A stretch of 64,000 bases of DNA from Haliea sp. Its GTDB lineage: Bacteria > Pseudomonadota > Gammaproteobacteria > Pseudomonadales > Halieaceae. Shown here piece after piece: positions 37,241 to 44,923 of this stretch. How positions within the stretch are numbered: the stretch's first letter is position 1; the number at the start of each line of letters is the position of its first letter. Position numbers and translations under genes: made by a program. The notes under the pieces are model-generated. The model did no database searches, had not been told where the DNA came from, and worked only from the letters and a program-made list of their open reading frames with translations. The stretch spans positions 1-64,000 of the forward strand of contig JADJAL010000015.1 in the NCBI GenBank assembly GCA_016704305.1. Reading direction: 5' to 3'.

Positions 37241-38239
37241 TGCGGGGCAACGCAACCCGGCAAACGCGGCAATGTCCCGGGCTGTCTCCGCTGCTTGGGC
37301 TGCTGCTTGCGCTCGCGCTTCTGCTCGCTTATGCACCGCTCGCGCGCAGTGCTGACGAAGCTGGTTTGTTGGATGTTGGCCTGGTGGTATTCGATGCGGG
37401 TATCCCGGCGGATGAGTCGACGCACAGCAGGCTCGGCATCTTCCCCGAGATTCGCAAGGCAGAGGCGAAGTACATGCCGGTGATATTGCGCGACGTGCTG
37501 GTCGATTCCGGCGACTGGGGCGTGGTCCGGGTGCTCCCCGACGCGCTCGATTCCTCCGAATTGCAGGTCACTGGCGCGATAGTGCACTCATGTGCCGGTG
37601 CCGGGCGATCCCTACCTGGACGTATACCGGCAGATTGCCGCTGACCTGTTGGCCGCGCGTGCGCAGCGGAGCGCGAAGCAGTTGGCGGATATACGTGAGG
37701 TCGCACTGCTGCGCTATGCCGCTGCACTGGCACCGGATGTATTTTCCTCCTATGTGGCAAGCACGCCCGAGGGTGGATACTCGCTGCTGCGCCTGCCCGC
37801 CGCCGACGATCCGATGCTGGCGCGCGTTATCCGTATCAGGGATCAGGAGTACCTGTTCATCGACACGGTGGATGAACAGTACGTCCGGCTGGCGGAAGAG
37901 ATGGCGCCAACCTACAGCCTGTGGCGCCAGTACGGCGCGGAACAGGCCGAGTACCGGGACGAGTACGCACAGCGTGTCAGCAGCAGGGACAGCCAGGGGC
38001 GTCGCGGTTCGTTTGTCGCACTGGAGCAGACCTACAATGCGTACAAATGGTCGAAAATCCACGAGCAGGATCTGGATGAACTGGCGCTCGGTTTCAACAA
38101 CGAGGTGGCGCCCACCGAGATGGAAGTGAGTGGCACGGTGTTCAAACTCAGCGGCGGGCTCGACGCCCAGTACACCGAATGGCGCGAAATCCTGCAACGT
38201 ATCTTTGCGCTCGAGACAGGCTTACCGCCAGCGTCGTGA
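37219..38239 (+). CDS. Exported hypothetical protein, frame-broken and perhaps internally shortened
   Basis: An exported protein of unknown function. The start at 37219 gives an Arg-rich N-region, a long hydrophobic core (LLGLLLALALLLAYAPLA) and a signal cleavage site after ARS. The first frame runs through DVGLVVFDAGIPADE, FPEIRKAEAKYMPVILRDVL and ELQVTGAIVHS. The second, from about 37590, reads VPGDPYLDVYRQIAADLLAAR to the stop at 38239. Net frame change is +1. A segment normally expected between the two, describing a strand pair and a YRDxA-type motif in relatives as I recall them, seems absent. So a small deletion is possible in addition to, or instead of, a single-base error. No membrane segment is seen besides the signal. 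Confidence 0.6.
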
Positions 38240-38258
38240 AGTCTGCTATGCTGCGCCC

Positions 38259-38993
38259 ATGGCTGGCAAAGACAAAGACAACGACTCCTTCCTCAACTCC
38301 CTGCGCAAACTGACTGAACAGATCGCGGGTGGCACGTTCGATTTCGCGCGCAATACCGCAACGCTGACAGCGATGTTCGGCGAAAGCTGGTTGCGCAATG
38401 CCCTGATGAACAAGCTGGAGCCTGAGCGCCTGGAGGCGATGGCCGACGCCGGTCACTTCCTGCGCGACGCGCGCGAGACGGCCGGTATGTCGCTGAAGGA
38501 CCTGGCGGAAAGCCTTGGACTGTCAGATCGCGGCGTGCTGGAAGACATCGAGAGCGGCGAGACCATCATGCCGCTGGAACTGATGTTGCGCAGCGCCGCA
38601 TTGCTGGCGCGCCACGACCCGATCCCGTTCCTGATCAAATTCATGCGCACCTACAACCCGGCGCTGGAGAAAGCGCTGGAGCAGTGGGGCGTGCTGGCGC
38701 TGCCGAAGCAGTACGAGCGCGAGCGCCGTTTCGTCAACCTAATGCGCCAGCACGATGTGCTAAGGCGTCTGTCGGATGACGAGTACGACCGTTTCATCCA
38801 CTACATGGAAAGTTCCAGCAATCTCGTACTGGATGTCATGCGCAAGGAGAAACAGGCCAATGCGCCGAAGGGGTCATTGCCCGCCGGCGCGGACGCACGG
38901 CTGACAACAACGTCGAAGTCGAAAGCGCCCGGAAAAAAAGCGGCGTCCAAGACGCGCAAGCGCAAGCCGGTTAAACGGGCAGGTACATACTAA
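38259..38993 (+). CDS. XRE-family helix-turn-helix protein
   Basis: A 244-residue cytoplasmic DNA-binding protein. The helix-turn-helix lies near residues 63-115: HFLRDARETAGMSLKDLAE, SLGLSDRGVLEDIESG, followed by LELMLRSAALLARHDP, a standard XRE pattern. The middle part (ERERRFVNLMRQHDVLRRLSDDEYDRF) is helical and may mediate oligomerisation. The C-terminus is a lysine-rich tail (SKAPGKKAASKTRKRKPVKR) that may bind nucleic acid non-specifically. The ATG at 38259 is chosen over upstream in-frame codons, which run into the preceding gene. Target genes are unknown. Confidence 0.85.
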   Translation: MAGKDKDNDSFLNSLRKLTEQIAGGTFDFARNTATLTAMFGESWLRNALMNKLEPERLEAMADAGHFLRDARETAGMSLKDLAESLGLSDRGVLEDIESGETIMPLELMLRSAALLARHDPIPFLIKFMRTYNPALEKALEQWGVLALPKQYERERRFVNLMRQHDVLRRLSDDEYDRFIHYMESSSNLVLDVMRKEKQANAPKGSLPAGADARLTTTSKSKAPGKKAASKTRKRKPVKRAGTY

Positions 38994-39072
38994 GCACTCT
39001 CGGCATCACTTCTCAGCGCATTGTTGGCCACTTTAGTGTCGTGCCAAACATTCTTCACCAAGGATCAACCGC

Positions 39073-41250
39073 TTGCCCCTGATCAGTGCCAATATCAACG
39101 CCAACACCTGGTTCGCCACCTGCCCGAAAGGCGTCGAGTCGCTGCTGGCGGTGGAACTGCGCAACCTCGGTGCCGAGTCCACGCGCGAGACGGTGGCGGG
39201 CGTACATTTCACCGGCCCGAGCGCGCTCGCGTATCGCGCCTGTTTGTGGTCCCGCCTGGCCAACCGCGTGCTGTGGCCGCTCGCGCAACTCAACGCCGCC
39301 GACGGCGACAGCCTCTACCGCACGATGAAAGACATCGACTGGGGGCGGTTATTTCAATTCCAGAAAACCATCGCGATCGATTTTTCCGGTGAGAACCACG
39401 CTATTCGCAATACGCAATTTGGCGCGCAGCGCTGTAAGGATGCCATCGTCGACAGGTTTGTCGAAACCACGGGGCAGCGCCCCTCGGTCGATCGCGCCAA
39501 CCCCGATGTGCGCTTGAATGTGCGCCTGGTGCGTGATCGCGCGCATCTGTCGATTGATTTGTCCGGTCGCAGCCTGCACCAACGCGGGTACAGGCTGCAA
39601 GCCGGCGTTGCGCCGCTCAAGGAAAACCTGGCGGCGGCGGTGTTGCTGCGCGCCGACTGGCCGGGGGTTGCCGCTCGCGGCGGCGCGCTGATCGATCCGA
39701 TGTGTGGGTCAGCCACGCTGCTGCTGGAAGGCGCAATGATGGCCGCCGATATTGCGCCCGGGCTCGGCCGCGAGCGCTTCGGGTTTGAACACCTGCTGGT
39801 GCACGACACTGCGCAGTGGCAGGCCATTCTGAGCGATGCCCGCAGCCGGGCCGAGCGGGGCAGGGCGGCGCAATTGCCCGAGATTCGCGGCTACGACTGG
39901 GATCCGGCGGTGATCCGGCGCGCACAGGAAAACATTGCGCGCATTGGCCTGGAGAAAGTGGTGCGCGTGAGTTGCAAACCGGTCTCTGCCTTGCAAAAGC
40001 CCAACCATCGGCCGCTGCCGTTTGGACTATTGGTGTGTAATCCACCCTACGGAGAACGTATCGGCGAGAAGGCGCAGCTCGCGGCTCTGTATCGCCAGTT
40101 GGGGGAGGCGATGATCACCGAATTTCCGGGCTGGCAGGCTGCCATCCTGACCACCGATCTCGATCTGGGCAAAGCCACCGGTTTGCGCAGCCACAAGCGT
40201 TACACACTCTTTAATGGCGCGCTGGAAACGCAGCTGCTGCTGTTTGATCTGGCCAACAACGAATTGCGTGACAGCGGCAAAAAGCTCAAGGACGCACCGC
40301 CGCCGGTGCTGTCCGGGGGCGCCGCGATGTTCGCCAACCGCATCCTGAAAAACCGCAAGCGCCTTGCCTCCTGGGTGAAACGGGAGCAGGTGGAGTGCTA
40401 CCGCCTGTACGATGCCGATATGCCGGAGTATTCGGTGGCGGTGGATATTTACGGTGAGCATGTTCATGTCGCGGAATACCAGGCGCCGAAAACCATCGCG
40501 CCCGAGGTGGCCGAGCGCCGCCTCGATGAAGTGCGCGCCGCGCTGCCGACGACATTGGGCGTGCCGGAAGATAACATCGTCTACAAGCAGCGCAGTCGCC
40601 AGCGCGGTAAGGAACAGTACAACCGCCAGGACAGTCGCGGCGAGTTATTGGCGGTGCGCGAGGGTGACGCACGATTGTTGGTCAACCTGCACGATTACAT
40701 CGACACCGGTTTGTTTCTCGATCATCGCCCGTTGCGCTTGCGCATCGCGCGGGAAGCCGCAGGTAAGGATTTCCTCAATCTGTTTTGTTACACCGGCGCC
40801 GCCACGGTGCACGCGGCACTCGGCGGCGCGCATTCCACCACCAGTGTGGACCTGTCCAATACCTACCTGAATTGGCTGGAGAAGAATCTCGCGGCGAATA
40901 CGCTCGAGGGTGGTCGTAACACAGTGGTGCGCGAGGACTGCCAATCCTGGCTGGCGCGGGCACGCAATCGCTACGACCTGATCCTGTTGGATCCGCCATC
41001 GTTCTCCAACTCGAAGGCGATGTCGGACAGTTTCGACGTGCAGCGTGACCATGGTGACCTGGTGCGCAAGGCCATGGCGGTGCTGCGCCAGCAGGGGACG
41101 CTGTATTTTTCCAACAACCGGCGTGGCTTTACGCTAGATGCGTCGCTGCGCGATGAATTCCAGTGTGAGGACATTACTGCGCAGACGCTGCCGCCTGATT
41201 TTCAGCGCAACAGCAAGATCCACTGTTGCTGGGTGGTTCGCCATAATTAG
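39073..41250 (+). CDS. rlmL: Bifunctional 23S rRNA methyltransferase RlmKL
   Basis: A 725-residue fused enzyme. The N-terminal part (RlmL) makes m2G2445 and the C-terminal part (RlmK) m7G2069 of 23S rRNA in E. coli. A ferredoxin-like/THUMP region (residues 5-160, with FATCPKGVESLLAVEL) is followed by the first Rossmann domain, with DPMCGSATLLLEGAMMA and VCNPPYGERIG. The second domain has FLNLFCYTGAATVHAALGG and LLDPPSFSNSKAM. The start codon is TTG at 39073, directly ahead of the conserved PLISANINANTWFATC. Full length as in E. coli (702). Confidence 0.95.
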   Translation: MPLISANINANTWFATCPKGVESLLAVELRNLGAESTRETVAGVHFTGPSALAYRACLWSRLANRVLWPLAQLNAADGDSLYRTMKDIDWGRLFQFQKTIAIDFSGENHAIRNTQFGAQRCKDAIVDRFVETTGQRPSVDRANPDVRLNVRLVRDRAHLSIDLSGRSLHQRGYRLQAGVAPLKENLAAAVLLRADWPGVAARGGALIDPMCGSATLLLEGAMMAADIAPGLGRERFGFEHLLVHDTAQWQAILSDARSRAERGRAAQLPEIRGYDWDPAVIRRAQENIARIGLEKVVRVSCKPVSALQKPNHRPLPFGLLVCNPPYGERIGEKAQLAALYRQLGEAMITEFPGWQAAILTTDLDLGKATGLRSHKRYTLFNGALETQLLLFDLANNELRDSGKKLKDAPPPVLSGGAAMFANRILKNRKRLASWVKREQVECYRLYDADMPEYSVAVDIYGEHVHVAEYQAPKTIAPEVAERRLDEVRAALPTTLGVPEDNIVYKQRSRQRGKEQYNRQDSRGELLAVREGDARLLVNLHDYIDTGLFLDHRPLRLRIAREAAGKDFLNLFCYTGAATVHAALGGAHSTTSVDLSNTYLNWLEKNLAANTLEGGRNTVVREDCQSWLARARNRYDLILLDPPSFSNSKAMSDSFDVQRDHGDLVRKAMAVLRQQGTLYFSNNRRGFTLDASLRDEFQCEDITAQTLPPDFQRNSKIHCCWVVRHN

Positions 41251-41471
41251 CTTGATTTACTGCTAGTATTCGCCAACTTTTTGCAGAAAACGATATCCAC
41301 AAAAGTTTGATAACGCTCAGTTATTTCCACGCATTGGCGATACTACATTAAAAAAAGTCCATAAGACATTGATTTAAAATATAAATATAGTTTCCATTTA
41401 AGTTACGGCAAGTGCGGTGATCTGATGCGGCTACATGAAAACAACTGCCATCGCTGGCGCTATCCCCAATC
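41251..41471. other. AT-rich intergenic stretch with a near-consensus DnaA box
   Basis: The gap lies between two convergent genes, so no promoter is expected. Bases about 41341-41402 are strikingly AT-rich, with aaaaaaag and tttaaaatataaatata. A box with one mismatch to the DnaA consensus, atatccaca, lies at 41293-41301, and a weaker one, ctatcccca, near 41460-41468. No gene or terminator with T-tract was found. Confidence 0.6.
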
Positions 41472-41497
41472 TTATCCACAGAATATTCTGTGGATAA
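41472..41497. promoter_or_regulatory. 26-bp perfect palindrome formed by two DnaA boxes
   Basis: The sequence ttatccacag-aatatt-ctgtggataa is its own reverse complement. Each arm contains the strict DnaA consensus TTATCCACA, in opposite orientation. It abuts the stop codon of the minus-strand reductase and no T-tract follows on either strand, so a terminator is unlikely. Confidence 0.8.
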
Positions 41498-42523
41498 CTA
41501 CACAGGGTCGGCCAGTTTCAACAATTGCTTGCCGACATTGCTGCCGGTAAACAGGCGCTGCAGCGTGGTGGGGATATTGTCAAAACCTTCCTGCATATCC
41601 TCGCGCCAGGCGATCTCCCCGCCCAGTACCCAGCCGGTGAGGGCATCGATCGCCTCCCCGACGCGGTCCAGGTAATCGATTACGATAAACCCCTCCATGC
41701 GAATGCGCCTGCTGATCAGCAGCATCAGGTTATGGGGGCCCGGTGCTGGCGTGGCATCGTTATATCCCGATATCGCTCCGCACAGCACGATACGCCCGAA
41801 GTCGGCCATGTGCGCGATGGCGGCCTCCAGTGTGTCGCCGCCGACATTGTCAAAGAACACGTTGACACCGGCGGGACACAGTTCACCAATGCGCTGCTGC
41901 AGTGACTCCTTTTTATAGTCGATCACGGCATCGACTTTGCAGGCGCTGCGCAGCCAGTCGCACTTTTCCTCGCCGCCGGCGATGCCGACGACACGGCAGC
42001 CCTTGAGCCTGGCAATCTGTGCAACCACGGAGCCGGTCGCGCCGGCTGCGCCCGATACCAGCACGGTGTCGCCCGGCTGCGGCCGGCCGATATCCAGAAG
42101 GCCAAAGTAGGCGGTGAGGCTGGTGGTGCCAAACACACTGAGCGCGAGGTTCGGCGGCGTCCCCGCCGGCAGTGCCGTCGGCGGAATCAGGCTCTTCGGA
42201 TCGCCGATGCTGTATTCCTGCCAGTTGAGTAAACCTTGCACCAGCGTGCCCACTGGCAACGCGGCATTCTCCGAGGCGATGACTTGACCCACCCCACTGG
42301 CGCGCATCGGCTCGCCGATGGCGACCGGCGGCAGGTAACTCGGCGCATCTTCCAGCCAGCCGCGCATCGCGGGGTCAAAGCCCAGCATCAGTGTTTTCAC
42401 GAGCACTTGTCCAGCGGCGAGATCCGGTTGGGGGAGGGGTGACTGCACCTGCTCAAAATGCTGTGGCCCGACTGCGCCTTTGGGGCGTTCTTTCAGCAGC
42501 CATTGTCTGTTTATTGTGTCCAT
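41498..42523 (-). CDS. NADP-dependent medium-chain oxidoreductase (CurA/YncB-like)
   Basis: A 341-residue zinc-free medium-chain dehydrogenase/reductase of the leukotriene-B4 12-hydroxydehydrogenase / CurA group, which reduces the double bond of enones using NADPH. Evidence: NRQWLLKERPKG start, LGFDPAMRGWL, AYFGLLDIGRPQPGDTVLVSGAAGATGS with the Rossmann glycines, VDAVIDYKKESL, and VNVFFDNVGGDTLEAAI. The ATG at 42523 sits behind ggaga; an ATG at 42535 is an alternative. It converges on rlmL and could act on unsaturated ketones or aldehydes from lipid breakdown, which is inference. Confidence 0.92.
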   Translation of the reverse strand: MDTINRQWLLKERPKGAVGPQHFEQVQSPLPQPDLAAGQVLVKTLMLGFDPAMRGWLEDAPSYLPPVAIGEPMRASGVGQVIASENAALPVGTLVQGLLNWQEYSIGDPKSLIPPTALPAGTPPNLALSVFGTTSLTAYFGLLDIGRPQPGDTVLVSGAAGATGSVVAQIARLKGCRVVGIAGGEEKCDWLRSACKVDAVIDYKKESLQQRIGELCPAGVNVFFDNVGGDTLEAAIAHMADFGRIVLCGAISGYNDATPAPGPHNLMLLISRRIRMEGFIVIDYLDRVGEAIDALTGWVLGGEIAWREDMQEGFDNIPTTLQRLFTGSNVGKQLLKLADPV

Positions 42524-42970
42524 GAATTTCTCCATTGCGAGTGTATAGCAGAGTCGTTCGGGAATACGGTCATCGGTGGGCCTCTCAGGCGCGGTATTAG
42601 AGCACTTGAGTGCTGGGTTTAACAGAGCCGGTTGCGGTTGGAAGTAGCTTTCTTGCAGTTAGGGCTTGCGATGTGCAGGCTGTGAACAACTGGGCCGCTG
42701 CGGAGCTTGTCGCCGCTTACGGGGAGCTTTCTGCGAGCACTGCCGGGTCCAAATTTTGGCGTAGCAAAATTGTCGGTGCGCAGCAGCCCGTAAGCGGCGA
42801 CAAGTGGATGTGCGCCTCTTGGCGTGTCACCGGCGGTACACGCACGGAGTGAAACCCACCAACCTCATACTCTTTTACAACATTTCTCTCCACATCGTTA
42901 TCCCCACTCGCATGACACTGGACCCAGCTGTGTTCCAATCGTGTGGTGGATCAACCCCGGCGATACGAGC
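42524..42970. other. Intergenic region carrying the second foldback repeat
   Basis: This 447-base gap has no gene I can support; short frames through it are composed of repeat sequence. It contains the inverted repeat at 42706-42804 and its flanking module. The last 60 bases precede the flavodoxin-like gene; an obvious promoter was not found. Confidence 0.55.
42706..42824. repeat. Foldback repeat with perfect 18-bp arms plus shared flank
   Basis: The arms cttgtcgccgcttacggg (42706-42723) and its exact reverse complement (42787-42804) enclose 63 bases, including a weaker inner dyad around caaatttt and aaaattg. Directly after the right arm, tggatgtgcgcctcttggcg (42805-42824) almost equals the sequence at 19742-19760. 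The two loci therefore belong to one repeat family, although their arms differ. Confidence 0.82.
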
Positions 42971-43426
42971 ATGAAATCCCTGCTGATCTCTTACCACAGC
43001 CAGAGCGGCACCTGCGCACAGCTGGCCAGGGATGCGTGGCGTGGCGCGCAACAGGAGGCCGATGTCGACGTCACCGTGCTGCGCGCCTGGGATGCCGATA
43101 CGCAGGCGTTGTCGCGGGCGCACGGGCTGCTGCTGGTGATGGCGGAAAACTCCGGCGCGCTGTGTGGCACGATGAAGGATTTCCTCGACCGCACGTTTTA
43201 CCCGGCCATTGCGCGCGGCCTGGTGATGCCCTACGCGCTGTTGATCAGCGCGGGCAATGACGGGCGCGGTGCGCAGCGCCAGGCCGAGCGGATTTTGTCG
43301 GGTTACCCGTTTGTGCCTGCAGCCGAGCCAGTGATTCTGCGCGGGGAGTGGTGCGCCGCACACCAGCAGGGGAGTGAGGAATTGGGGCAGGCTTTTGCCG
43401 CTGGACTGTCGATGGGTATTTTCTGA
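42971..43426 (+). CDS. Flavodoxin-like NAD(P)H oxidoreductase
   Basis: A 151-residue flavodoxin-fold protein. The FMN phosphate loop is recognisable at the start as LLISYHSQSGTCAQLA (S/T-x-S/T-G-x). The second strand-loop MAENSGALCGTMKDFLDRTF and the ALLISAGNDGRGAQRQAERI segment follow the flavodoxin/NADPH-dependent FMN reductase pattern. The ATG at 42971 begins the first beta strand. It precedes the hotdog thioesterase by 13 bases, so the two are probably cotranscribed. The electron partner is unknown. Confidence 0.85.
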   Translation: MKSLLISYHSQSGTCAQLARDAWRGAQQEADVDVTVLRAWDADTQALSRAHGLLLVMAENSGALCGTMKDFLDRTFYPAIARGLVMPYALLISAGNDGRGAQRQAERILSGYPFVPAAEPVILRGEWCAAHQQGSEELGQAFAAGLSMGIF

Positions 43427-43439
43427 AGAGGAGCAGGGC

Positions 43440-43931
43440 ATGAGTGAGATTGGCAAAGAGAACAAAGCTGAAACTGTGCCGGACGGATTCGAGCGTCTGC
43501 CCACCGGCCTGGGGTATACCGACAGCCTGCAGCCGGTGTATCGACGCATCGAGGGCGAGGGCGCCAGCTTTGGCCTGCTGGTGGAGGCACAGCACAGCAA
43601 CACCATGGGTATCTGCCACGGTGGCGTGTTGATGACGCTGGCGGATATTACCGCCGCCACCGGCGCCAATCTCGCGCGCGGTGTCACGGCGGGCAGTCCT
43701 ACGGTGCACCTGAGCATCGATTACATTTCTTCCGCGCGCATGGGGCAGTGGGTGCAGGCCAATGTCGAGCATGTCAGCGCCAAACGCCGTTTCGGTTTTT
43801 GCAGCGGCGGAATCTATAACACAGCAGGCGTGGTGGCGCGTTTCAGTGGCACCTTTTATTTCCCTGACCACGACGGTATGTGGAAGGACGGACGGCGCGG
43901 GGATGGCGTGCTCCAGCAGCAGGCGACCTAG
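43440..43931 (+). CDS. PaaI-type hotdog-fold thioesterase
   Basis: A 163-residue hotdog-fold acyl-CoA thioesterase. The central helix region reads NTMGICHGGVLMTLADI, matching the family's N-x-x-G-x-x-HGG-x-x-x-x-L-x-D catalytic pattern (Asn, His-Gly-Gly and Asp all present). SPTVHLSIDYISSARMGQWVQANVE forms the following strands. The ATG at 43440 is placed well behind gaggagcag. It overlaps the convergent LysR gene by 4 bases. The substrate is probably an acyl-CoA from lipid or aromatic breakdown. Confidence 0.9.
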   Translation: MSEIGKENKAETVPDGFERLPTGLGYTDSLQPVYRRIEGEGASFGLLVEAQHSNTMGICHGGVLMTLADITAATGANLARGVTAGSPTVHLSIDYISSARMGQWVQANVEHVSAKRRFGFCSGGIYNTAGVVARFSGTFYFPDHDGMWKDGRRGDGVLQQQAT

Positions 43932-44812
43932 CCGGTTTCCATGGCGGCTGCACTCGCCAGTGCATCCATGAAAGCGCGTGCCGCGCGCGACAAGCTGCGG
44001 CCTTCATGATGCACAACCCCCAACGAGCGCTCGATGCGCGCATCGCGAATCGGCAGGGTCGCCAGTGACGCATCGAGCATGCTGCGTGGCAGCACTGTCC
44101 AGCCCAGTCCGACCGACGCCATCATGCGTATGGTCTCCAGGTAATTGGTGGCGATGGCGATTTGCATCGGCAGGCCGCGCCGGTCGAACAAGTGCTTCAC
44201 AATCTGCCCTGTGTAGGTATTGAGCCCGGGCAGGATGGCGGGGTGCCGACTCAACTCCCTGAGGTCCATTTTCGCTAACTGCGAAAGTTCATGCCCGGAC
44301 TGCACCATGAAGTCGAGTGGGTCCGCCCAGATCGTGCGAGTGACTATGCTACTCACCGGTGTGGGAGCCAGCGTTACGACGGCCAGTTCCACCTCGCCGC
44401 GCAGGGTGAGTTCATAGGCCTGCTCCGAATCCATGAACTCGATATCGAGTTGCACCGCCGGAAAGGTTTTACTGAAGTAACTCAGCACCGGCGGCAGGCG
44501 ATGCAGGCCGATGTGGTGGCTCGTCGCAAGGCGCAGCCGTCCGCGCACCTCCCCGGCGAGGTCGCGCACGGATTGCTCCGCCGCCTGTAACTCGAGTTGC
44601 ACCGCACGCGCATGCGGCAACAGCGCGTCGCCGGCTTCAGTGGTGTTGATGGTCCTGCCAATCCGGTCAAACAACGTGACGTTTAACTGTTCTTCAAGTT
44701 GCGCCACGCGTTTGCTGACGGCGGGTTGGGTCAGGTGCAGTTTCTGGGCGGCCAGCGAAAACGAACCGGTTTCTGCCACCAGCAGGAAGGCTTTCAGATT
44801 CTGTGTATCCAT
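43928..44812 (-). CDS. LysR-family transcriptional regulator facing leuCD
   Basis: A 294-residue LysR regulator. The N-terminal winged helix-turn-helix reads LKAFLLVAETGSFSLAAQKLHLTQPAVSKRVAQLEEQL, given here in two halves of one motif: SFSLAAQKLHLTQ and PAVSKRVAQLEEQ. The effector domain (RLRLATSHHIGLHRLPPVL to the end) is of the CysB/LeuO-like periplasmic-binding fold. It is transcribed away from leuC with a 111-base gap holding a dyad and a good promoter, so it likely controls leucine genes and its own expression, with isopropylmalate as a candidate effector by analogy. Confidence 0.92.
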   Translation of the reverse strand: MDTQNLKAFLLVAETGSFSLAAQKLHLTQPAVSKRVAQLEEQLNVTLFDRIGRTINTTEAGDALLPHARAVQLELQAAEQSVRDLAGEVRGRLRLATSHHIGLHRLPPVLSYFSKTFPAVQLDIEFMDSEQAYELTLRGEVELAVVTLAPTPVSSIVTRTIWADPLDFMVQSGHELSQLAKMDLRELSRHPAILPGLNTYTGQIVKHLFDRRGLPMQIAIATNYLETIRMMASVGLGWTVLPRSMLDASLATLPIRDARIERSLGVVHHEGRSLSRAARAFMDALASAAAMETG

Positions 44813-44819
44813 CTTTAAT

Positions 44820-44834
44820 ATTCCTATTAGGAAT
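44820..44834. promoter_or_regulatory. LysR-type operator candidate
   Basis: The 15-base dyad attcctattaggaat is perfect (attccta / taggaat around a central t) and fits the T-N11-A pattern of LysR binding sites. It starts 8 bases upstream of the regulator's start codon, where it could autoregulate and activate leuC. Confidence 0.6.
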
Positions 44835-44856
44835 CCATATAATAAAAATAATAAAT

Positions 44857-44885
44857 TTGAGTTATCGAAATTTCAAGCCCATAAT
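44857..44885 (+). promoter_or_regulatory. Sigma70-type promoter for leuC
   Basis: A -35 ttgagt (44857-44862) and -10 cataat (44880-44885) are separated by 17 bases, close to consensus. The leuC ribosome site aaagagg (44911-44917) and ATG at 44924 follow. Confidence 0.55.
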
Positions 44886-44923
44886 TCGCGCATATTGGAC
44901 CCACGTGACGAAAGAGGTGCCCC

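Noticed and set aside
41472..41497. Palindrome as an intrinsic terminator
   Set aside because: Stem is AT-moderate and no T-tract follows on either strand; the arms are exact DnaA boxes.
42610..42852. 80-codon frame in the gap before the flavodoxin gene
   Set aside because: It consists mostly of the inverted repeat and shows no conserved protein.
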